Origin: Nymphaea colorata
Taxonomy: Eukaryota; Streptophyta; Magnoliopsida; Nymphaeales; Nymphaeaceae
Assembly: GCF_008831285.2 (NCBI RefSeq)
Contig: NC_045145.1
Coordinates: 19,280,802 to 19,344,801 of the forward strand
Direction of reading: 5' to 3'
DNA length: 64,000 nucleotides
How positions within the stretch are numbered: position 1 is the first letter of the stretch; each line of letters opens with the position of its first letter. A model generated the notes under the pieces. That model was not told where the DNA came from. It saw nothing but the letters and a program-made list of their open reading frames with translations, and made no database searches. The position numbers and the translations under genes are program-made. Shown piece by piece: positions 26,801 to 36,900 of the stretch.

Positions 26801-29800
26801 GGTCCACTATTTCTATAACTATCACAGGGGAATACTTCTTTCACTCTATCTTGAAAAAACTGTATACTGGTGCCAGATAGCAATTCTGAGAAACGGGGTG
26901 CTATTTCCCATTCATCAACTTCTGCAACCATAAGAGACCAAAATGTTGCAAAAATAAGAATATATAAAGCTCCACGCTTATTCAGAATACTTGGTCAATA
27001 CCTCCTGTCAAAAGTTCATACAACATTGGTTTGAAGACAAAACGTTCGGATTGATCTACAAGAAGCACCTATATCAGAAAAATGAAAAAAATTAAATCTA
27101 AAATTGTAGGCAATCTTAAGAGATAGTATTCCAGTGGCAAAACATTTTGTTAAGTAATTCATGAAAATAAAAACCAACAAAAAAAGACAAAGCTGAAAAG
27201 AAAAAAGAAAATCAAATGCCTGATATAATAGATGACCAATTTTTCTAAGAATGCAACTCAGGATGCAGTCACTAGCCAAGAAAACCATAAAACATCAAAA
27301 CTGAGCAAAACAGAAGAACCAGTATGCATCATATGACAGCACATAACAACTGAGCACATTAAGTTGCAGAACACATATATATTATTCACATTTGCATAAT
27401 TGAAAATGAGAGAAGATACTTTAAAAGGCCTACCTGGTCCATAAAAGTATTATTAGAAAGTTAGAAACTAATTGCTTATGGAATCACAACCATGTCTGGG
27501 ATATTCATTTACCTTCAAACATCTTATTTAGCGACTTTTCTATACATGCTGGTAAGAAATTTAAAATTGTGAAACGGAAATTTTGCTTAAAATATGGCAA
27601 CAACACTAAAGGATTGTTTAATGTGCAACTTTTCACATTTAGTTTGTCAATTTTACATGTTCAACTAAGCCACTACTTCTCAAACCAAACCCACAAAAAT
27701 CTTCCACATAGTAAAGTTTCATTTACATAAATATATGACCTGTCTGCAAGTTCATGAAAGCAAGCAAATTCCAAAATTGCAACAAAGAGCTGCGAAGAGT
27801 CTAAGACATATATCTAGATCCTGTCATGAGGGAATAGTAGTAAATAATATTTTTGCACTTGATACAAGAACACCTTGAACTAAACAAAAGAAACAACCAT
27901 TATAGGAAAGGAGGTGCAACACTGCAAGATTCAATAGCAATAAGTAACAACCAAGTAACCAGTGTTGTATGCATTGTACGATATGTATCTTTGCTTTTTT
28001 ATTTTATGATACGATACACCACCCGTATTGCAAATAGGTAGTGTATTGTATGCGTATCGCACGGTGCAATACATAGCCTGTGTCGTACGATTTATGTCTA
28101 TTTTGGAAAATAGTGAATTAGAAACCTCCTTTTCAAAATAATTTTCAAAACTCAGCTCTCTCTTCATTTCTGAACATATCTAAGAGTTGAAGGATGGGGA
28201 GGTTGTGGCAATTTTGAAAAAGAAAAATAATTGGTTTCACCATGAAATCGTCTTAAGGGCAGATTTGTGCATGGGTGGCTGATTCTTGTTTAGAAAAATT
28301 GGGCTTATATCTTCTATGAAAGATGAAAATGAGAATGGAGATGATAAAGATTATGAATGTAGCTGTTTTCATTTGTTATTTGCATTCAAATTGGACAATT
28401 TTGTCTTCTTATGTGATGTATAATGTATGTAAAACTTGCTTTTTGACGTGTTATTGATCTTATGACTTAATTATGACTTATTATGTAGATCATGTTATAA
28501 ATTATGTTTCTTGATGTCTTAGATCATGCTATGTTACTATATGAGTTTATGACTTATTAATGTTTGTGAAGTAACTTCATGCCTATAATAAGCATGTCAT
28601 TATGTATAACATGTTTTTTTTATAAAAAAACCACATTTTATATTTTTTCTTATTTTTTGAATTAAAAAAAATTACAATACGCATACAATACACTACAATA
28701 CTTTACGATACAGCATATCTATTGGCCAGACTGATATGGCTTACGATATGCTTTTTACAACATTGCAAGTAACAATTATTATTGTTCCAAAGCTGCCCAG
28801 CCCGTGTAGAGAGCTGGCCAGAGAGTAGAGAAATCATACCTGCGGCTTTTTCTCAGGTGGCCATTCCAAAGATTCCAGTCTCAGAGCAGTGTAGAGTCCT
28901 CCAAATCCTCCACCTAGTATACATATTCGTGGGCTCTGCATTGCAGGAATATATGAGGACGCAAAAAACTGGTATCTCCTCTGTGAAACCTTGTCATATT
29001 GCAAGAAATAAAGGTTCCAAATACAATCATTCTTACAGTTATGCTTGATGTTGGTTCTCCATAAAGTTGGTTACATTTCTGACTCGTGGTGACATCACAA
29101 GTATAATATTCGAACAAATGAACTGCTTCTAGTAAAAGAAGTGCATGCGATTTACATATAACATACGCTAAATACAAGGGCACACATATATAAACATATA
29201 TACGTATATATCATATCATGCACATAACAATTGCTAAATAACCTTCTTACTTAAAATTCATAAAAATTAATGACCTGTTTTTTTGGCCAAGTAAACGAAC
29301 TTGTGCTTGTTTCTCCTTCAGATACCTGTCTTCTCCCTCCAAAGCCTCCAAAGCCTTCTTTTGTTGTAGAACTCAGAATGCAAAAGCTTCCTCTTGAAGG
29401 TCCTGAGTTTACCATAAAGCCGGGTCGAAGGCCATTGCCGGGCTTCATAAATATTTTGGCCAAGTAGTTTCCACCCCCTGAAACAACGGAAGCATTGAGG
29501 ATACAGAAGGTCTAGTTTCTTTTTGGACTACATACAAAGGATATTTATGTGGATAAAAGGTTGAATTACTAAATTGGAAAGGGTCAACCAAAAGAAAGGA
29601 CGGGACGCTGATACGCATATCAAGTTCAAGACGTGAAATATTAAAAGAAAAAACGCAATTGTGTTAACAGAGGGAAAACACGCTGCCGCTTGATGACCAT
29701 CAAGTGATGAAAGCAGGACATGAATCTACAACAATTTCGTCTTCATAAAGTTAGCTAAAAAATTCACGAGTAGAAAATTCTCTTCTAAAAGTTAAGAAAA

Positions 29801-30284
29801 AAGAAAACTGAAAACTAATTAGCCCGTTGAGAACGGGGATAAGAAATTTGGAAAGAACACAAAACTGGTGAACGGAGAAGCCACACATCTATTTCCCGAG
29901 GGAAAAAAAACATCATTAATAAATGAAAAAGTCGTTCTGCATGAAAATTTTTTTTAGTAACAACACACAATACTGTTATATGATACTAATCTTTTACCCG
30001 AATTCTCCATATGGGTCGGAAGCAGCGGTAGATAAAACAAATTGTATGATTTAATTTACCTTCTCCCTCTCCATCAAGGCATAACCAGAAAGACAATTTC
30101 TACCTAAGCGCAAGTTGGTCTGCCATCACGGTGGCTCTCGATATGTCCGCAAGGCTGAATCCTTGCAATCACAATTCAAAGAGGGGAGAGAAACATGAAA
30201 AAAGGGGGAGAAAAAGAGAGAAGGAAGAGACTCACGTTTAAGAGGAAATAGGGAGAGGGAGGCCGCCAACGCCAGGGACTCCAT
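23806..30284 (-). CDS. NDC1: NAD(P)H dehydrogenase C1 / demethylphylloquinone reductase, plastid (and mitochondrial)
   Basis: This is a type-II FAD oxidoreductase. The Arabidopsis orthologue works in plastoglobules, reducing demethylphylloquinone and plastoquinone for vitamin K1 and prenyllipid metabolism, with reported dual targeting. Exons: 30284-30236, 29477-29326, 28935-28840, 27068-27002, 26921-26738, 26477-26384, 26018-25803, 25038-24646, 24557-24481, 24138-24035 and 23939-23806. All are GT-AG and phase-consistent, giving 521 aa, the expected length. The first 67 or so residues are Ser/Leu/Gly-rich, as in a transit peptide. The FAD dinucleotide motif GGGFGG is at 75-80, VDQSERFVFKPMLYELL near 103-119, the NAD(P)H-binding VAVVGCGYSGVELA at 237-250, and AIGD at 397-400. 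The first ATG is preceded by an in-frame TAG six codons upstream, which supports the start. The minus strand has AATAAA a few bases after the stop. Introns 3 and 7 carry MITEs. Confidence 0.95.
25372..25542. mobile_element. Tourist-like (PIF/Harbinger-type) MITE in an NDC1 intron
   Basis: A 171-bp element is flanked by TTA on both sides (25369-25371 and 25543-25545), the target duplication typical of PIF/Harbinger. Its termini are GAGGTCGTTTGG and CCAAACGACCCC, a 12-bp inverted repeat with one mismatch. The inverted similarity continues inward (for example CACTTGGGGAGTGTC against GACACTCCCCAAGTG), so almost the whole element can fold into one hairpin. It lies in NDC1 intron 7, between exons 25803 and 25038, and has no coding capacity. 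Confidence 0.85.
27960..28765. mobile_element. hAT-type non-autonomous element (MITE), copy 1, in NDC1 intron 3
   Basis: An 806-bp element has termini CAGTGTTGTA and TACAACATTG. The flanking 8-bp repeat CAAGTAAC is identical on both sides (27952-27959 and 28766-28773). Short TIRs of CA(A/G)TG form with 8-bp duplications are the hAT hallmark. Subterminal parts are filled with variants of the palindromic word TATCGTACGATA and of CAATAC/GTATTG. No transposase frame is present. A second copy, in the opposite orientation, lies at 37284-37922: the reverse complement of this copy's right end aligns with the left end of that copy. The element ends about 75 bp from the donor site after NDC1 exon 3. 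Confidence 0.88.
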
Positions 30285-31589
30285 TGTCCGCAGACTGCTC
30301 TAGTGGGTATCCGAGCAGAGGAGAAAGAGGAAGTGGAGAATCTACCTTGAGGCTAACGGAAGGTTGGGCTCAACCGCCGGCGAGAGGTGAAGAGGGAGAT
30401 GATGGCGTGTTTGGCCCCCTGCCACCAACTGCAAATCACATATCTCACACACAATCTCGACTCCGGTGTGACTCCCCACTTTCTGGATCACGTACTGTGA
30501 GCTCGGACACCAGTTTCCTTCCCACAGTGTAGGCGATCCGGGAAAGTGCTGAAAGAACCAGCCCCGCTGCCATTGGACTCCACGTTACACTGCGAATCGA
30601 GGAAAAAAATTCTTGAAGACCGAAATCTTGATGTTAAATCAAATAATAAGCTTCATGTTCCTAAAATTCTTTTAAGTGCCCTCGCCTCAAGCCCCAAATG
30701 AGGAAAACTTTTCTGAATAACCAAATAGAGACAAGTCTTTTCGCTATCCCTTCAAATCAAATGTAATTTTGGAGTGATTAACTTAATAAATACTGCGTTC
30801 TCCACGGTGAATGGCTCAAAGCACGATAGCGAAGGAAAACCTTATCATGTTCAATATGAAAGAATACTTGTTCGGATACCCGTACTCTGATCACTGTCCT
30901 AGATTGTAGGCATCTGCAAGTGCGTGAGAGAGAACACCTTCTCCAAACAAATTTCTATACGATTTGAGCAAAACTTTCGAATGATCAATAGAGAAAAATG
31001 TTCTTTATTTAGTTGCAAATTTGGCGGATACCACCTATTTCTAAAAGCCAATAAACAGCACCAGTCATGTTCAAATGCATGCCACTCATTGCTTCCGCCG
31101 ATGGTGTGGAGTACAACTCCCACACACCAGATAGATGTCCAAATGCATACCAGTTATCTTGCTGTACTGAACCCAGATACACAAAACGATCGGCAACTGG
31201 AGGAGGAGCCAAATTGATTATGCCTGAAAAAGGTGTCGTTGCAAGTAACAATGGTTTGAATGACAATAAATTCAAGCATTTGGTGGAGGTGGAGGTGGAG
31301 GTGGAGAATCATCCTTCTCCAGGAGGCATAACATAACAGCGTTAGCAACAGGCACCCCAAAAACCTCAAGGAGGCGAGCATTCAGTTGCATACTTGGTGA
31401 AGCCTTGGAACTCTTTCACCTTTACTAGATAGGAGGAAAACACAAGAGATGCATACTTAAGAATCGGATTCAAGGAATGCCTGGAGATACCGGTATGACG
31501 AATGATGTCGTTGTTATTTGATCTATTTATGAGAACTTCTCCATCCATTTGTTGGTATCAGTTGAAGGTAGTGGTGATCAGGGCCGCTA

Positions 31590-33010
31590 GTCAGGAGCCA
31601 CGAAAACCTTGTTCTCCTTTCCATATTAATATATTATCTGTCGAGGAGATGCAAGAGGTTGTATTCTCATCCAAAGTTGATATTGCTCTTGGGTGAGATG
31701 GTTTTCTGGCTTCCTTCTTGATCACTGGGAGCATGTAACTCCTTTCTAAGAATGGGCAAAATAAATATGATGTTATTTCTCCGGGTCGGCACTTGCCCTC
31801 CTATTGTCTCTTATTATGCCAATGATGTTCTGATTTTCAATCCAGGTCTTTGGAAGCGATTCGAAGCTCTCCTAGTCCAGGACATCTTGAAGCTTGTGCA
31901 AGGCTTAAGGTGAATAGGGACAAATCAACAATCTTTTCTTCCAATATGGAGGCCTGTTGCAACCAGTTGATCTTGGACATCCTTGGGTGGTCGACTGCTC
32001 TACTTCCTGCAATTTACTTGGGGCTCCTCCTATTCACCGGTGACCGCTTGTCCAATTCTTATGCGAACCTCTGGTGTCTAAAATGGAGAAATGCTTCGCA
32101 ACATGGAAATCTAAGTTGTCGTCTTTTGCAACTCGCCTGTGTCTTATTAAATACATGTAAATCATTGAATTTTGAAGTAGTGTTTTCCTTCTTCCACCCA
32201 CGGTAATTTCCAAACTTAATCAATGCATGGCAGGGCTTCTCTTGGGTGAGAGAGACCAAGCCAAAAAGACCCATTATATCACTTGGAACAAGTGTACAAG
32301 CCCAAATTAAAATGCAGAACTTGCATGGAAGCTTTTGCAGAGATAACTAAGTTAGCCATTCAAGTATGCCATCATAGTAGGTGGCAGATAGAGATAATGG
32401 CTAAAAAGCACATACAAAAGAGTTTTTGGACTGTTTCTCCCAAAAAGAAAAGACTTGCATATTCAGGGAGACAGTGAAAGAACTGAGAAAGAATTTAGAT
32501 GGAAAATCAGAAGTGGTAAAATCAGTTTTTGGTATGATAACTGGGCAGTGTTGTGTCCAGCCAATGTTCTCCAGGATGAGGAAGTCGCCTGGTGCGAGTA
32601 GTGGCTTCGTTTGTCCATTAAAGAAGTATTAGATTCTGATTCGATCCTGCTCCCTAACTTCTTTCAATTTCTTAGGCGAGAGGGTATTGAATGGCCTTAC
32701 ATATAACGCCTTCAGCTGATAAAATCAGATTCACTGGGAAGCTGACAAAAGAGACTCATCAACCTGGTGAATTGGTGCTATAGTTTAGTTGTCCTCAATA
32801 TGATGAGGAGAACATAGAGCATATTTTCTTCAAGTGCATATTGGTGCGAAGGAGTTCTAGTTGACAACTAGAGCTTAGTTCCGCAGACATCATTTGCCTG
32901 AACAGAATATCAGATTCGAATTGAAGAAATAGTTCTCTGGTGGGTTCAAAAGGGGAATCTACTTCAGCACCACAATTTGGGGCATTTGGACTATCCAGAA
33001 TAGATGTGTA
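31590..33010 (+). mobile_element. Decayed LINE (non-LTR retrotransposon) ORF2 remnant
   Basis: Frames with many stops and shifts carry recognisable non-LTR reverse-transcriptase blocks in the correct order. Near 31640-31735: SVEEMQEVVFSSK then G*DGFLASF (family form GPDGFPASFF). Near 31816: YYANDVLIF (family form YADDVLIF). Near 31908: LKVNRDKS. Near 31980-32030: LPAIYLGLLLFTG. Near 32080-32150, in another frame: MEKCFATWKSKLSSFA. Near 32235: LLGERDQAKKTHYITW. Near 32505: SGKISFWYDNW. Near 32800: EENIEHIFFKC of the C-terminal RVT zinc-binding part. The palm region between the DGF and YADD blocks is missing, so the copy is internally deleted. I saw no endonuclease domain or poly-A tail. Confidence 0.8.
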
Positions 33011-33899
33011 TGTTAGAGTGGTACAACATCAATCTTAAATCCGAGTCATAGAATTATTCATATATACGAGGACAGTTGCCAGACCTCTTGTGGGAAAGAA
33101 GAAAAGACTAACAACTTCAAAATCTGCCTTCTAACTAGTTGTGTCAGTGTCTCTAGCAATTGGCTGGCCACATGGCTAGGAGGCGTATGTATTCAATTGG
33201 TAACGTGGGCTGGCCCAACTACTGTGTGGGCTGGTGTGAGCCACTCCTACACCAGCCCTTGAAATCTTCTATTAGGGTGGGGCTAGACCTAGATCTAGAT
33301 ACACGTACCGCCACACCAAACTCCAGCTGAACCCATTATGTGAAAGCTTAAATTAATGATTGAAAGTTTAAATTAGTAGGTTAAGTTATAAAGGACAACT
33401 TCAAGACACTCGGGTCACTCTCTCATAGCCGATTGAATATTTGTTAATTATATGATTAGTCCCCCATAAAAAAAATCTATGTCAGCTCCTTATCAAAATA
33501 ATTTCGATGGTGATTTGATTGAAAATTCTGGCCAACAATTCTCCAGGTGGTTCATGCACCGACTTCAATATCATTTGGTCCTTGTTATTATTGGTCCAAC
33601 AATAGCATTTAATTCAGCTACTAATTCTTTATGTGCCTATGTCGTACAAAATTCATAGAAAAGTATGGTTTAGACGTGTCACTCAAACACAAGATCCAAG
33701 TCTCAAAAACTTTCTAAAAAATAAAATTTTATATCAAAATCGCAACCGAAAGAGTTGCTTTTTCATTTTTATGTGAAAATCTGGGTACGTTTGTGTTACG
33801 ATTCGCATCGTGAGCGAAGGCAGTACGGCAAACGAATTGACCTAAAGAAGAGACTGGTGCTGCCCCTGGCTGTGGTGGTGGTTCTCTTCCCATAAAGTG

Positions 33900-33900
<1 letters not shown>

Positions 33901-33933
<33 letters not shown>
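33901..33933. repeat. CA/GA microsatellite in the HYD1 leader
   Basis: A (CA)n run followed by (GA)n ends 25 bp before the HYD1 start codon, so it is probably transcribed in the 5' UTR. The tandem HYD1 copy also has a GA-rich leader (41040-41090), which suggests the tract pre-dates or recurs with the duplication. Confidence 0.85.
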
Positions 33934-33957
33934 GCGGAGAAAGGGGAAGCATCAAGC

Positions 33958-36900
33958 ATGTCGGGGGCGGTGGTGCATCCTCATCCATACGTGCCGCAGG
34001 ATCTGCAGCTGCCGGGCTATGTTCCCGTCGTCCTTTCCCAGTCCACCATCCTTGGAGTTTACGGTGCCGCTTCCTTCTTTGTGGTGGCCCTCGTCTGGAT
34101 CGCCTCTGGTACTTCTTCTTCCTCTTCATGCTCATCAATTTCTGTCCATTCGCTTGTTAATTTAGCACTGTATGTTCCAATATGGTTTCTGCTACAAGAG
34201 GGTTGTGGAATCTTGTGGGTCAACTGCGTTTCAGGATGCGGATGCTCTTAACTTTTAAAATTTTGGTGTTTGCTTTTCAAGAATGGGATTTGAACCCACA
34301 AACTCTGTTTGTGTTGTTCGTTCATGGTTCTTTAACATGCATGTAGTTGTCAAGTTAAAGCCACTTGCTAAAATGCTGCATTGCTGTTCGTTTTTCTTGG
34401 TTCCTAAATGGCGCTTCTAGAGGTGCTTTTACTAACGATGGTTGAGAAGGAATGAACTTTCGCAAAGGGGGCCTTTTTTTCCTTTTTCGGCCATGTGTAC
34501 GAGTTATACCGTCGCATTTTCGGCTCCTTGAATTTTATGCACTCTAATCACGTTCTCACAGTCTAGGCTGTAAAATTAACTCATATTTCCTTTCAAGTGC
34601 TGAGTGATAAGTGGTTCTCTTTCATCTGGAGGTTGCACGTTCGACTTTCGGACCCTGAAACCTAATATGGAAAGTTCGTTATTTTGTCTTCGGTCGCGAC
34701 TTTTTGAAAGTTTGATGTTTGATTTGTTCAGTTCATTTGCATCACTTCTGGTTTCCTGCTTTGGATAAAGGGCAGCCAACTGCAGCTCTCTATGGGCCTC
34801 CTACTTTTTCCTTGTGCTGAATGGCAGATGCCTCGCCAGTAAGCTTCTTGAGTGCTAGTCAAAGGCCCGGCCTTTGACGTCTCTTCGCTGCTGCAGGATA
34901 CAATGCAGTTTAAGTTGTCTTTGTTTGTCAACTGAACACGATATCTGGCTTGTCATAGATGATTTTTTGTGTGCATCTTTTGGTGAAGTATTGAAGATTT
35001 AATCATCAACTATAAAACACCCATGGATGAAAATATTTGGGTTGGACACTAGTGTTCTGTCTCGCCATCCCTAGTCAATGAATCTGTACTCATTGTTTTC
35101 CTTTTCCTTATTCTTTTGAATGCTAGGTTGTTGCTCGAAGATAACAAAAGTTGATCGGATCCTCATGTGCTGGTGGGCATTTACGGGTCTAACACATATC
35201 GTCATAGAGGGATATTTTGTTTTCTCACCAGACTTCTACAAGAAGGATACTCCATTTTACTTTGCTGAAGTTTGTAGGATTCATTGCTTCCATCCCTCTT
35301 TCTTTCTTTCGATGACTTTGATGAAGACTGAAATTAGATGAAAATAGATCTTGTTCTCTAATTATGGACAACTAATTAATTTTAGGGAAAGAATACAGCA
35401 AAGGTGATTCAAGATACGCCGCTAGAGATGCAGGAGTTGTTTCTGTCGAAGGAATCACTGCTGTCCTTGAGGGACCAGCCAGCCTTCTTGCAGTGTATGA
35501 TTTTATCTTCCTACTGCGTCTTATAGTTCCTTGCAGCTATGAGCTGGTAATCTATGTTCGTGACAATTCATGGCCTTGCCTACATCAGCTTGGCCAGTAA
35601 TGTATAGCAAGCAACTAGTCACACAGATAATGTCTTATAATTTTTGTTCCACAATTTCAGAAGCACATTGGAATGCATGAGGATTATATAGCTTCCCCAT
35701 TGTATTGTTTCGATAAGATTTGAGTTTGTTTTATTATACTAACTTTGAATAATTATCTCATGTGCAACATTTTTCTGTAAGAGTGTAGCAGTAATATATG
35801 TCATGGCTTACTATTATTCCTTTTTCCAAGCGGAAAAGTTAGGATTTGTGATTATGGATACCATGCCATGAGTTCTTCTTACTTCTGAAGCAATGGATGC
35901 AAAACAGAGGATCACCAATTTACTCCTTGAGTCATGGCTTTATTTGTATAGGGTTATTTTGTTTTTCGTATCCTTTTTCTTATTTTTTTTATTTTTTCTG
36001 CATCGCTAGGTAGAGGAATCAATTTGATGTTCATTTTTTTATTTTTCCTTTTTCAATAAAACTGATGCTTGGTGTCTGACATAACTTGCTGATATCACCT
36101 AGATATTAGCAGGTGCTAGTTGCAATTTCTGTTCCCATGTCCGAACCTAAATATTTGATGGTGGAGAATTAAGAGAAGTTTTGCCTGCAAACCCCTTTGA
36201 GATTCTCAGGTGTTGAGGCCACTCTTTAAAAAAAAAAACCTAAGTTGTTGGGAAAACTTGTTGAATAAGAAATATTAAAAGGGGTTGCAGAATTGACAAA
36301 AAATAGAAGAGGCCCTTAGTAGGTAGTGCAAAAAGGATTTCTTTTCCAAGTAAAATGGAAGAGATTAGTGGCATGATGTAAGTGAGGATTAGAAGATGGG
36401 AGGACAAGGAGATCAAAGAAGATCTGCAGCTTGGCATTTAACAGTGCTTGCCTCCATTTTGGCTCCAATGCCATGTGGATTCTGTGCTCTTTCTTGTTTA
36501 TACCTCTATCCCATGCCTATACTGCCCTCTTAAGATAGGCATTGGACTCTTTAATTTCTTATTAACTTGAAAGGTGAATATGAATCTGCTGTGACCATAA
36601 TTACAAAGTAGAATACAAACACACAAAGACCAGACAAAAGAATGAGGACAGTTACTGATTCTGACTCTAAATGGACTATAGCAAGGTGTTGAAGCTATGT
36701 AGAACTGACTTTATATTTGGCAGCAGTATGGGTGAAGAATTGTATCTAGATCAAGCGGAGAAGTCATGTAGGGCAACTGTTACATGGTAAAGAATTTTAG
36801 TCTTATGTTCAGATAACAGGTACAAAGTTGTAATGTCCCCAAATCTGCTTTAACATCATAAAATAGAACATATTGAATTCAGGAGTCTCTGTGTGTGTGG

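Larger units (their letters stand above)
30285..33957. other. Intergenic region between divergent NDC1 and HYD1, occupied in part by a LINE remnant
   Basis: The first part is the likely promoter and leader region of NDC1 on the minus strand. A short (GGTGGA)-like tract lies near 31280-31305. From about 31590 to 33010 there is a broken LINE. The remaining bases up to 33957 are the likely promoter of HYD1, ending in a CA/GA microsatellite. No intact gene is visible. Confidence 0.6.

Noticed and set aside
31009..31381. Minus-strand frames of 75-88 codons upstream of the LINE remnant
   Set aside because: No family resemblance. They cover a simple GGTGGA-like repeat and AT-rich DNA, and are not linked to NDC1 by splicing.
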